Source: Agromyces agglutinans
GTDB taxonomy: Bacteria > Actinomycetota > Actinomycetes > Actinomycetales > Microbacteriaceae
Reading direction: 5' to 3'
Assembly (NCBI RefSeq): GCF_009647605.1
Contig: NZ_WJIF01000003.1
Location: 248,001-312,000, forward strand
DNA length: 64,000 nt
Below are positions 54,961 through 62,546 of this stretch, piece by piece. The translations under genes were made by a program, and so were the position numbers. The notes under the pieces were generated by a model that worked only from the letters and a program-made list of their open reading frames with translations, did no database searches and was not told the DNA's origin. Position 1 is the first letter of the stretch, and every line of letters starts with the position of its first letter.

Positions 54961-54972
54961 TGAAACGATTCA
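54961..54972. promoter_or_regulatory. rhamnose operator D
   Basis: TGAAACGATTCA begins at the base after the -10 hexamer, a position where a LacI-type repressor would block initiation. Confidence 0.75.
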
Positions 54973-55019
54973 TTCACCCGGTGCCATCCGGATGACAGAG
55001 AGAAGCGAGCTGTTCGACG

Positions 55020-55388
55020 ATGAGCGACGACACCACCCCGCAGCGCGTCTGCTTCCAGCTGCAGGTCGACCCCTCGCGCCTCGACGAGTACCGCGAGCGG
55101 CACGCCGCCGTGTGGCCCGAGATGCTGCGCGCGATCGAGGCATCCGGCCGGCGCAACTACTCGCTCTTCCTCCGCGACGACGGACTGCTCATCGGCTACT
55201 ACGAGACCGATGACGACGAGGCATCCCAGCGCGCGCTCGAGACCGATCCGCGCACCGCCGCGTGGGAGGCCGACATGGCGCCGTTCTTCGTCGCCCTCGA
55301 CGGCACCCGCCCCGACCAGGGCGCGCCTCGACTCCCCGAGGTGTTCCACCTCGAAGACCAGCTCGCCGCACTCGCCGACGAGCGCTGA
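55020..55388 (+). CDS. rhaM: L-rhamnose mutarotase (rightward copy)
   Basis: A 122-residue mutarotase, paralogous to the copy at 47992-48339: both share RVCFQLQV, DEYRERHAAVWP, RNYSLFLRDDGLLIGY and the ending EVFHLEDQLAAL. It differs mainly in the middle (DDDEASQRALETDPRTAAW). It is the first gene of the rightward catabolic arm. Having one copy co-expressed with uptake and one with catabolism is unusual. Confidence 0.93.
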   Translation: MSDDTTPQRVCFQLQVDPSRLDEYRERHAAVWPEMLRAIEASGRRNYSLFLRDDGLLIGYYETDDDEASQRALETDPRTAAWEADMAPFFVALDGTRPDQGAPRLPEVFHLEDQLAALADER

Positions 55389-55424
55389 GCCCGAGACATC
55401 CGACCGAAAGAAAGCAGGAACACC

Positions 55425-56591
55425 GTGAGCATCCTCTCCGAGGCCGTCCAGGCCGAGCTGGCGAAGCAGGCGATCGAGCTGCCCAGCTGGGCGTTCGGCA
55501 ACTCAGGCACCCGGTTCAAGGTCTTCGCGACCCCCGGCACGCCGCGCGACCCCTACGAGAAGATCGCGGATGCCGCGCAGGTGCACCGCTACACCGCGCT
55601 CGCGCCCACGGTCGCGCTGCACATCCCGTGGGACCGCGTCGACGACTACGACGCGCTCAAGCGCCACGCCGAAGGGCTCGGCGTCGAGCTCGGCACGATC
55701 AACTCGAACACGTTCCAGGACGACGACTACAAGTTCGGCGCCCTCACGCACGAAGACGCCGCGGTGCGCCGCAAGGCGATCGACCACCACTTCGAGTGCA
55801 TCGACATCATGCACGCGACCGGTTCGCGCGACCTCAAGATCTGGCTCGCCGAGGGCTCGAACTACCCGGGCCAGGCCGACCTGCGCGGCCGGCAGGATCG
55901 CCTGCACGAGTCGCTCCAGGAGATCTACGCGCGACTCGGCGACGACCAGCGCCTCGTGCTCGAGTACAAGTTCTTCGAGCCGGCGTTCTACCACACGGAT
56001 GTCCCGGACTGGGGCACGAGCTACGCCCAGGTCGCCGCGCTCGGCGAGAAGGCCATGGTCTGCCTCGACACGGGCCACCACGCGCCGGGCACGAACATCG
56101 AGTTCATCGTCATGCAGCTGCTGCGGCTCGGCAAGCTGGGCTCGTTCGACTTCAACTCGCGGTTCTACGCCGACGACGACCTGATCGTGGGCGCGGCCGA
56201 CCCGTTCCAGCTGTTCCGGATCGTGTTCGAGGTGCTCCGCGGCGGCGGTCTCAACAACCCCGACGTCGCGTTCATGCTCGACCAGTGCCACAACGTGGAG
56301 GACAAGATCCCGGGCCAGATCCGCAGCGTCCTGAACGTGCAGGAGATGACCGCCCGCGCACTCCTCGTCGACCGCGAGGCCCTCGCCGCCGCCCAGCGCT
56401 CGGGTGACGTGCTCGAGGCCAACCGCATCTTCATGGACGCGTTCTACACCGACGTGCGCCCCGCCCTGGCCGAGTGGCGCGAGTCGCGCGGCCTGCCGGC
56501 CGATCCGATGGCCGCGTTCGCCGAGTCGGGCTACCTCGCGCAGATCGCGGCCGACCGCGTGGGCGGCGTGCAGGCCGGCTGGGGCGCCTGA
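55425..56591 (+). CDS. rhaI: L-rhamnose isomerase, TIM-barrel type
   Basis: A 388-residue xylose-isomerase-like enzyme converting L-rhamnose to L-rhamnulose, of the RhaI type found in Pseudomonas, Rhizobium and Actinobacteria rather than E. coli RhaA. Metal-binding segments include VLEYKFFEPAFYHTDVPDW, CLDTGHHAPGTNIEF and DFNSRFYADDDLI. The GTG at 55425 is preceded by CAGGAA. It lies 36 bp after the mutarotase. Confidence 0.93.
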   Translation: MSILSEAVQAELAKQAIELPSWAFGNSGTRFKVFATPGTPRDPYEKIADAAQVHRYTALAPTVALHIPWDRVDDYDALKRHAEGLGVELGTINSNTFQDDDYKFGALTHEDAAVRRKAIDHHFECIDIMHATGSRDLKIWLAEGSNYPGQADLRGRQDRLHESLQEIYARLGDDQRLVLEYKFFEPAFYHTDVPDWGTSYAQVAALGEKAMVCLDTGHHAPGTNIEFIVMQLLRLGKLGSFDFNSRFYADDDLIVGAADPFQLFRIVFEVLRGGGLNNPDVAFMLDQCHNVEDKIPGQIRSVLNVQEMTARALLVDREALAAAQRSGDVLEANRIFMDAFYTDVRPALAEWRESRGLPADPMAAFAESGYLAQIAADRVGGVQAGWGA

Positions 56592-56665
56592 GCCGCACCG
56601 CCGGGCCTCGATACGGCGGCTTCGCGGCCGACTCGACCGACAGAACTCACGACGAAGGACACACC

Positions 56666-58702
56666 ATGACGAACCAGGCAGCTGCCGAGCTCATCGCGCG
56701 GTCGAACCGCCTCGGCGCCGACCCGAAGAACACGAACTACGCCGGCGGCAACACGTCGGCCAAGGGCACCGAGACCGACCCGGTCACCGGCGAGCCCGTC
56801 GAGCTGATGTGGGTCAAGGGCTCGGGCGGCGACCTCGGCACGCTCACCGAGCAGGGTCTCGCGGTGCTGCGCCTCGACCGCCTGCGCGCACTCGTCGACG
56901 TGTACCCCGGCGTCGACCGCGAAGACGAGATGGTCGCCGCGTTCGACTACACGCTGCACGGCAAGGGCGGCGCGGCGCCGTCGATCGACACGGCCATGCA
57001 CGGCCTCGTCGACGCGGCGCACGTCGACCACCTGCACCCCGACTCCGGCATCGCGATCGCCACCGCGGCCGACGGCGAGGAGCTCACGGCGAAGATCTTC
57101 GGCGACCGGGTCGTCTGGGTGCCGTGGCGCCGGCCCGGCTTCCAGCTCGGGCTCGACATCGCCGAGATCAAGGCGGCGAACCCGCAGGCGATCGGATGCA
57201 TCCTCGGCGGCCACGGCATCACCGCGTGGGGCGACACGTCGGAGGAGAGCGAGCGCAACTCGCTCTGGATCATCGACACCGCCGCCGCGTACCTCGCCGA
57301 GCACGGGGCATCCGAGCCGTTCGGCGCCGTCGTGCCGGGATACGAGCCGCTCGAGGCATCCGAACGCCGCGCGAAGGCGGCCGCGCTCGCGCCGACGATC
57401 CGCGGGCTCGCGAGCCACGACCGCCCCATGGTCGGCCACTTCACCGACGACGACGTGGTGCTCGAGTTCCTGAGCCGCGAGAAGCTCGCACCGCTCGCCA
57501 CGCTCGGCACCAGCTGCCCCGACCACTTCCTGCGCACCAAGGTGAAGCCGCTCGTGCTCGACCTGCCCGCGTCGGCGAGTGTCGAGGAGAGCATCGCGCG
57601 CCTCAAGGAGCTGCACGAGCAGTACCGCGCCGACTACCGCGCGTACTACGACGCGTACGCCACCGACGCGAGCCCCGCGATCCGCGGCGCCGACCCGGCG
57701 ATCGTGCTCGTGCCCGGCGTCGGCATGTTCAGCTTCGGCGCGAACAAGCAGACGGCGCGCGTCGCGGGCGAGTTCTACGTCAACGCGATCAACGTCATGC
57801 GCGGCGCGGAGTCGGTCTCGACCTACTCCCCCATCAGCGACGCCGAGAAGTTCGCGATCGAATACTGGGCGCTCGAGGAGGCGAAGCTCCAACGGATGCC
57901 GAAGCCCAAGCCGCACGCGACGCGCATCGCGCTCGTCACGGGCGCCGCGTCGGGCATCGGCAAGGCGATCGCGACGCGGCTCGCCGCCGAGGGCGCGTGC
58001 GTCGTCATCGCCGACCTCGACCTCGAGAAGGCGCAGGCCGCCGCCGCCGAGATCGGGTCGACGGATGTCGCGATCGGCGTCGCCGCGAACGTGACGGATG
58101 CCTCGGCCGTGCAGTCGGCGATCGACGAGGCCGTGCTCGCGTTCGGCGGCCTCGACCTCGTCGTGAACAACGCCGGACTCTCGCTGTCGAAGCCGCTCCT
58201 CGAGACGACCGAGGCCGACTGGGACCTCCAGCACGACGTCATGGCGAAGGGCTCGTTCCTGGTGTCGAAGGCGGCGGCCCGCGTCTTGATCGAGCAGGAC
58301 CTCGGCGGCGACATCGTCTACATCTCGTCCAAGAACTCGGTGTTCGCGGGGCCCAACAACATCGCCTACTCGGCGACGAAGGCCGACCAGGCGCACCAGG
58401 TGCGGCTGCTCGCGGTCGAGCTCGGCGAGTACGGCATCAAGGTCAACGGCATCAACCCCGACGGAGTCGTGCGCGGCTCGGGCATCTTCGCCTCGGGCTG
58501 GGGTGCGAACCGGGCGAAGACGTACGGCATCCCCGAGGAGGACCTCGGCAAGTTCTACGCCCAGCGCACGATCCTCAAGCGCGAAGTGCTCCCCGAGCAC
58601 GTCGCGAACGCGGTGATCGTGCTGACGGGACCCGAGCTCAGCCACACGACGGGCCTGCACATCCCGGTCGACGCCGGGGTCGCGGCCGCGTTCCTGCGAT
58701 GA
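56666..58702 (+). CDS. rhaD: fused rhamnulose-1-phosphate aldolase / lactaldehyde dehydrogenase
   Basis: A 678-residue bifunctional enzyme. The N-terminal two thirds are a class II aldolase domain (NYAGGNTSAKG, zinc ligands in HVDHLHPDSG, GGHGITAWG) that splits rhamnulose 1-phosphate into DHAP and L-lactaldehyde. The C-terminal domain from about residue 415 is a short-chain dehydrogenase (TGAASGIGKA, VVNNAG, YSATKADQ) that would oxidise lactaldehyde to lactate. This fusion is known in Bacillus (YuxG/RhaEW) and rhizobia. The ATG at 56666 follows GAAGGA. Confidence 0.94.
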   Translation: MTNQAAAELIARSNRLGADPKNTNYAGGNTSAKGTETDPVTGEPVELMWVKGSGGDLGTLTEQGLAVLRLDRLRALVDVYPGVDREDEMVAAFDYTLHGKGGAAPSIDTAMHGLVDAAHVDHLHPDSGIAIATAADGEELTAKIFGDRVVWVPWRRPGFQLGLDIAEIKAANPQAIGCILGGHGITAWGDTSEESERNSLWIIDTAAAYLAEHGASEPFGAVVPGYEPLEASERRAKAAALAPTIRGLASHDRPMVGHFTDDDVVLEFLSREKLAPLATLGTSCPDHFLRTKVKPLVLDLPASASVEESIARLKELHEQYRADYRAYYDAYATDASPAIRGADPAIVLVPGVGMFSFGANKQTARVAGEFYVNAINVMRGAESVSTYSPISDAEKFAIEYWALEEAKLQRMPKPKPHATRIALVTGAASGIGKAIATRLAAEGACVVIADLDLEKAQAAAAEIGSTDVAIGVAANVTDASAVQSAIDEAVLAFGGLDLVVNNAGLSLSKPLLETTEADWDLQHDVMAKGSFLVSKAAARVLIEQDLGGDIVYISSKNSVFAGPNNIAYSATKADQAHQVRLLAVELGEYGIKVNGINPDGVVRGSGIFASGWGANRAKTYGIPEEDLGKFYAQRTILKREVLPEHVANAVIVLTGPELSHTTGLHIPVDAGVAAAFLR

Positions 58703-60192
58703 GCGCGTTCGGCGGGCGCCCGCAGGCGGCGGGAACGGTCGCCGCGGTCGACCTCGGGGCGACGAGCGGGCGGGTGATCCTCGGTCGCGTCGACCAGTCC
58801 GCCGGCACGCTCGAGCTCGACCACGTCGCGCGCTTCCCGAACGGTCCAGTGCGCCTCGCCTCGGGCCTGCACTGGGATTTCACCGGGCTCTACCGCGACC
58901 TCACCCGCGGGCTCGCCGACGCGTTCCGGCGCGACCCCTCGGTCGCCTCGATCGGCATCGACTCCTGGGCGGTCGACTACGGGCTGCTGCGCGGCGGACG
59001 CCTGCTCGGCGAGCCGTTCCACTACCGCGACGACCGCAACGCCGCCGCGGTCGAGCGGGTGCACCGCCGTGTTCCGTTCGAGGAGCTGTACCGCCGCAAC
59101 GGCCTGCAGTTCCTGCCGTTCAACACGGTGTACCAGCTGGCCGCGGAAAGCGCCGGGCCCGACAGCGGGGCGGGCGACGGCGGATCCGGCGACGGCGGAT
59201 GGCTCGGCCTCGCCGACTCGCTGCTCCTCGTGCCCGACCTCATCGGGTTCCAGCTGACGGGCGGCCGCTTCGCGGAGCGCACGAACGCCTCGACGACGGG
59301 TCTCCTCGGCGTGCACTCGGGCGAGTGGGACGACGAGCTCATCGAACGGCTGGGGTTCCCCGCATCCGTCTTCGCGCCGATCGTCGCTCCCGGCGACTCG
59401 CTCGGCGCGCTGCGCCCGCCGGTCGCCGACGAGCTCGGCGCACCCGCCGGCGTCGAGGTCGTCGCCGTCGGCTCGCACGACACGGCCTCGGCCGTCGTCG
59501 CCGTGCCGATGGAGGCATCCTCGGCCGCCTACATCTCGTGCGGCACGTGGGGCCTCGTCGGCGTCGAGCTGGAGCATCCGGTCACGTCGGATGCCGCGCG
59601 CGAGGCGAACTTCACGAACGAGGGCGGCGTCGACGGTCGCGTGCGGTTCCTGCACAACGTCATGGGCCTGTGGCTGCTGTCGGAGTCCGTGCGGTGGTGG
59701 GAACGCGACGGCGAGACCATCGAGCTCGCCGAGCTGCTCGCGGCCGCGGCATCCGTCACCGGTCCCGTCGCGGTCTTCGACGCCGACGACGCGCGCTTCC
59801 TCGCGCCCGGCGACCTGCCCGGACGCATCGCCGAGTGGTGCGCCGAGCACGGCGTGCCGGCGCCGCGGACGCGCGCCGAGTTCGCACGCTCGATCATCGA
59901 GTCGCTCGCCGAGGCGTTCGCCGGTGCGGTGCGCCAGGCCTCGGTGCTCTCGGGCGTCGACGTCGAGACCATCCACATCGTGGGCGGCGGCGCGCTCAAC
60001 GAGCTGCTCTGCCGGCGCACGGCCGATCGCTCGGGGCTTCCGGTGCTCGCGGGCCCCGTCGAGGCGACCGCGATCGGCAACGTGCTCGTGCAGGCGCGCG
60101 CGCAGGGGTTCGCGAGCGGATCGCTCGAGGACCTGCGCGCGCTCGTCGCGCGCGCCTTCCCGCCGAGGCGGTACGAGCCCCGCGCGCGCTGA
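58699..60192 (+). CDS. rhaB: rhamnulokinase
   Basis: A 497-residue FGGY-family kinase phosphorylating L-rhamnulose. AAVDLGATSGRVILGRV is the N-terminal phosphate loop, SIGIDSWAVDYGLL and PFHYRDDRN are rhamnulokinase hallmarks, and HIVGGGALNELLCRRTADRSG closes the active site. The ATG overlaps the aldolase stop (ATGA). It is the last gene of the rightward arm. Confidence 0.95.
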   Translation: MSAFGGRPQAAGTVAAVDLGATSGRVILGRVDQSAGTLELDHVARFPNGPVRLASGLHWDFTGLYRDLTRGLADAFRRDPSVASIGIDSWAVDYGLLRGGRLLGEPFHYRDDRNAAAVERVHRRVPFEELYRRNGLQFLPFNTVYQLAAESAGPDSGAGDGGSGDGGWLGLADSLLLVPDLIGFQLTGGRFAERTNASTTGLLGVHSGEWDDELIERLGFPASVFAPIVAPGDSLGALRPPVADELGAPAGVEVVAVGSHDTASAVVAVPMEASSAAYISCGTWGLVGVELEHPVTSDAAREANFTNEGGVDGRVRFLHNVMGLWLLSESVRWWERDGETIELAELLAAAASVTGPVAVFDADDARFLAPGDLPGRIAEWCAEHGVPAPRTRAEFARSIIESLAEAFAGAVRQASVLSGVDVETIHIVGGGALNELLCRRTADRSGLPVLAGPVEATAIGNVLVQARAQGFASGSLEDLRALVARAFPPRRYEPRAR

Positions 60193-60215
60193 CGTCGCAG
60201 ATCCGCCGGCCGTCG

Positions 60216-60767
60216 TCACCGCGCAGCGGATGCCGCGGCGACGGCTTCGCCCGTCGGCGCGGGCGTGCCCGAGGGCGCGGTCGCACCCCGCGATGCGCCC
60301 ACCGCCGCACGCCCGACCGCGTTCTGCGTGTCGCGCATGCCCATGATCGAGACGCCCACGCCGTAGGTCACGAAGTCGCCGGTCGGTCGTACCGCGACCG
60401 CGATGATCGGCTCGTCGTCGTTCAGCTCGAGTCCGTGCAGCAGGGCGCGCGACGCCGCCTCGGAGAGCTGTTCGGGCGGCAGGATCTCGGCAACGCCCGT
60501 GAAGGTGATCGTGGCCGCCGGAATCTTGACCCAGGGCACGAACGGGATGCGCTTCGCGATCGGCACGGTGATGGAGATGCCCGGATTCGCGGCGAGGTGC
60601 CGCGCCTTCCACGAGTGCGCCTCGGTCGTGAACCAGATGCGGCCGTCGTCGACGGTGTGCATGACGCCCGCGGTGCGCGCCTCGCCCCGGGCCGACACCA
60701 TGCCGACGACCAGGAAGTTCTCGTTCGCGATGGCCGTCCAGACGGCTTCGCTCGTGATGTCGACCAT
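60216..60767 (-). CDS. pyridoxamine 5'-phosphate oxidase-family flavoprotein
   Basis: A 183-residue split-barrel protein. FLVVGMVSARGEARTAGVMH, IWFTTEAHSWKARHLAANP and ISITVPIAKR are typical of PPOX-type FMN- or F420-binding proteins. The C-terminal 40 residues are an Ala/Gly/Thr-rich tail. A GAGGG site precedes the ATG. It is divergent from a TetR regulator whose likely operators cover its promoter, so it is probably the regulated target. Substrate unknown. Confidence 0.82.
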   Translation of the reverse strand: MVDITSEAVWTAIANENFLVVGMVSARGEARTAGVMHTVDDGRIWFTTEAHSWKARHLAANPGISITVPIAKRIPFVPWVKIPAATITFTGVAEILPPEQLSEAASRALLHGLELNDDEPIIAVAVRPTGDFVTYGVGVSIMGMRDTQNAVGRAAVGASRGATAPSGTPAPTGEAVAAASAAR

Positions 60768-60778
60768 GTCGATCCCTC

Positions 60779-60810
60779 GCTTTACATTGTCAAGGCTTTA
60801 CGTTGTCAAG
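60779..60810. promoter_or_regulatory. tandem 16-bp operator repeats
   Basis: GCTTTACATTGTCAAG (60779-60794) is followed directly by GCTTTACGTTGTCAAG (60795-60810), differing at one base. They lie in the PPOX gene's 5' leader. Confidence 0.7.
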
Positions 60811-60811
60811 C

Positions 60812-60840
60812 AGCGTATGATCGTTCCTTGACGATGTCAA
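60812..60840 (-). promoter_or_regulatory. PPOX gene promoter with palindromic operator
   Basis: On the minus strand TTGACA (60840-60835), a 17-nt spacer and TACGCT (60817-60812). The -35 lies inside the palindrome TTGAC-GAT-GTCAA (60828-60840). A TATGAT (60816-60821) on the plus strand may serve the TetR gene. Confidence 0.65.
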
Positions 60841-60847
60841 GCCGTGC

Positions 60848-61528
60848 GTGAACGACGACTCACCACACGGAACGACGAAGCCGGACGGAGACGACGACCA
60901 GCCCATGACCAGCACCGCCGCCGCAACCGCATCTCGCCCTTCCTCCGTGCCGGGCGCCCCCGGCCGCGCCGCCCTGCTCCGCGCCATGGAGGACCTCGCC
61001 CTCGAGCAGGGCGTCAACAACGTCGGCCTGCGCGAGGTCGCGCGCCGCGCCGGACTCTCGCACGCGGCGCCCACGCACTTCTTCGGCAGCCGCGAGGGCA
61101 TGATCCGCGCGCTCGCCCTCGACGGGCTCGCGATGCTCGAGGACGAGCTCTGCGCCGCGCAGGAACGGTCCGCCCACCTGCCCGGACGCGAGCGACTCGT
61201 CGCCGACGGCGTCGAGTTCGTCGCGTTCGCGCTGCGGCATCCGGCGCACTACGACGCGATGTTCCGTACGCCGACGCCGGCGCGGGGCGACGACGTGCTC
61301 GACCGCGCCCGGCTCGCCGCGCTCGAGGGCCTGCGCGCACTGGTCGAGCAGGTGCACGCCGACGGGGCCATCGGTGGCGACCCCGAGACGATCTACCTCC
61401 AGCTCTGCGCGATGAGCCACGGCATCGCCTCCCTCGCGGTCGACGGGCTCCTGCACGACTTCGGCGGTGCCGCCGGGCCCGACGTCATCGAGCGCATCAT
61501 CCGCGCCCAGGTCGCGCAGCTGCCCTGA
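60848..61528 (+). CDS. TetR-family regulator
   Basis: A 226-residue TetR-like regulator (GTG at 60848; an ATG at 60905, MTSTAAATAS, is an alternative start). The DNA-binding part is RAALLRAMEDLALEQGVNNVGLREVARRAGLSHAAPTHFF, and the C-terminal domain contains YDAMFRTPTPARG and GIASLAVDGLL, as in TetR proteins with the WHG-type ligand domain. It probably binds the TTGTCAA-containing sites next to its start and represses the divergent flavoprotein gene. Confidence 0.87.
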   Translation: MNDDSPHGTTKPDGDDDQPMTSTAAATASRPSSVPGAPGRAALLRAMEDLALEQGVNNVGLREVARRAGLSHAAPTHFFGSREGMIRALALDGLAMLEDELCAAQERSAHLPGRERLVADGVEFVAFALRHPAHYDAMFRTPTPARGDDVLDRARLAALEGLRALVEQVHADGAIGGDPETIYLQLCAMSHGIASLAVDGLLHDFGGAAGPDVIERIIRAQVAQLP

Positions 61529-61592
61529 CCGTGCGGCCTCGCCGTGCGCCCTGACCGTGCGCCCGCGCCGGCGACCGGGCAGGATCGAAGGC

Positions 61593-62519
61593 ATGACCGC
61601 TCCGCGACTGCTCGTCTCCCTGCCCGGTGAAACCCTCCGCGAGGCCGTCGGCCCGCTCCCCGACGGCGTCGACGTCGTGATCTGGGATCTCGAGTCGCCG
61701 CCGCCGGCCGACACGATCGACCTCGTCGTGCCGCCGTACATGGGCACCGCGAAGCGGCTGCACGCGCTCGACGGCGTGACCACGCGCCTCGTGCAGTCGC
61801 AGTCGATCGGCTACGACGACGTGCCCGGGGCGCTGCCGCCCGGACACGTGTACGCGAACGCGGCATCCGTGCACGAGACCTCGACCGCGGAGCTCGCGGT
61901 GGGCCTCGCGATCGCGATGCAGCGCGGCATCCCCGACTTCGTGCGCGCCGCGAGCGAGGGCCGCTGGGCGCCCTCGCGGCACGCGAGCCTCGCCGACCGG
62001 CGCGTCCTGCTCATCGGCTACGGCGGCGTGGGCCGGGCGATCGAGGACCGCCTGGCGCCGTTCGAGGTCGAGATCACCCGGGTCGCCAGCCGCGCGCGCG
62101 ACGACGAGCGCGGGCGCATCCACGGCATCGACGAGCTGCCCGACCTGCTGCCCGACGCCGAGGTCGTGATCGTCGGCGTGCCGCTGACCGACGCGACGAC
62201 CGGGCTCGTCGACGCCGCGTTCCTCGCCGCGCTCCCCGACGGCGCGCTCGTCGTCAACATCGCCCGGGGCAAGGTCGCCGACACCGACGCGATCCTCGCC
62301 GAGGCCGCGTCGGGGCGCCTGCGCTTCGCGCTCGACGTCACCGACCCCGAGCCGCTGCCCGACGGGCATCCGCTCTTCGCGCTGCCCAACGTGCTCGTCT
62401 CACCGCACGTCGGCGGCGCGACGAGCGCGATGATCCCGCGCATGGCGCGCCTCGTCAGGCGCCAGGTCGAGCGGATGCTCCGCGACGAGGATCCCGTGAA
62501 CGTCGTCTACCGGTCCTGA
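61593..62519 (+). CDS. D-isomer 2-hydroxyacid dehydrogenase
   Basis: A 308-residue NAD(P)-dependent reductase of the phosphoglycerate/glyoxylate-dehydrogenase family. NAD loop LIGYGGVGRAIEDRL, the catalytic Arg in NIARGKVADTDAI, Asp/Glu in DVTDPEPLPDGHPLF and His in SPHVGGAT are present. Substrate unknown. The ATG at 61593 is preceded by GAAGG. It lies 64 bp after tetR in the same direction and may be co-transcribed. Confidence 0.9.
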   Translation: MTAPRLLVSLPGETLREAVGPLPDGVDVVIWDLESPPPADTIDLVVPPYMGTAKRLHALDGVTTRLVQSQSIGYDDVPGALPPGHVYANAASVHETSTAELAVGLAIAMQRGIPDFVRAASEGRWAPSRHASLADRRVLLIGYGGVGRAIEDRLAPFEVEITRVASRARDDERGRIHGIDELPDLLPDAEVVIVGVPLTDATTGLVDAAFLAALPDGALVVNIARGKVADTDAILAEAASGRLRFALDVTDPEPLPDGHPLFALPNVLVSPHVGGATSAMIPRMARLVRRQVERMLRDEDPVNVVYRS

Positions 62520-62546
62520 CGGCACGCTGCTGGCGGCGGGGCGACC

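Larger units (their letters stand above)
54629..55019. other. 391-bp divergent control region of the rhamnose locus
   Basis: No gene is seen here. It is less G+C-rich than its surroundings and holds several LacI-type operator-like sequences. A TTGACC (54701-54696, minus) with a 17-nt spacer to CAGCAT is a weak promoter candidate for the rhaT arm, and TTGCGC/TATGCT a better one for the rightward arm. Confidence 0.7.

Noticed and set aside
56404..60192. A 1,262-codon open frame spanning the aldolase and rhamnulokinase genes
   Set aside because: Its first two thirds are an out-of-frame shadow of the rhaI/rhaD genes with Arg/Ala-rich composition; only the part from 58699 is a real protein (rhamnulokinase).
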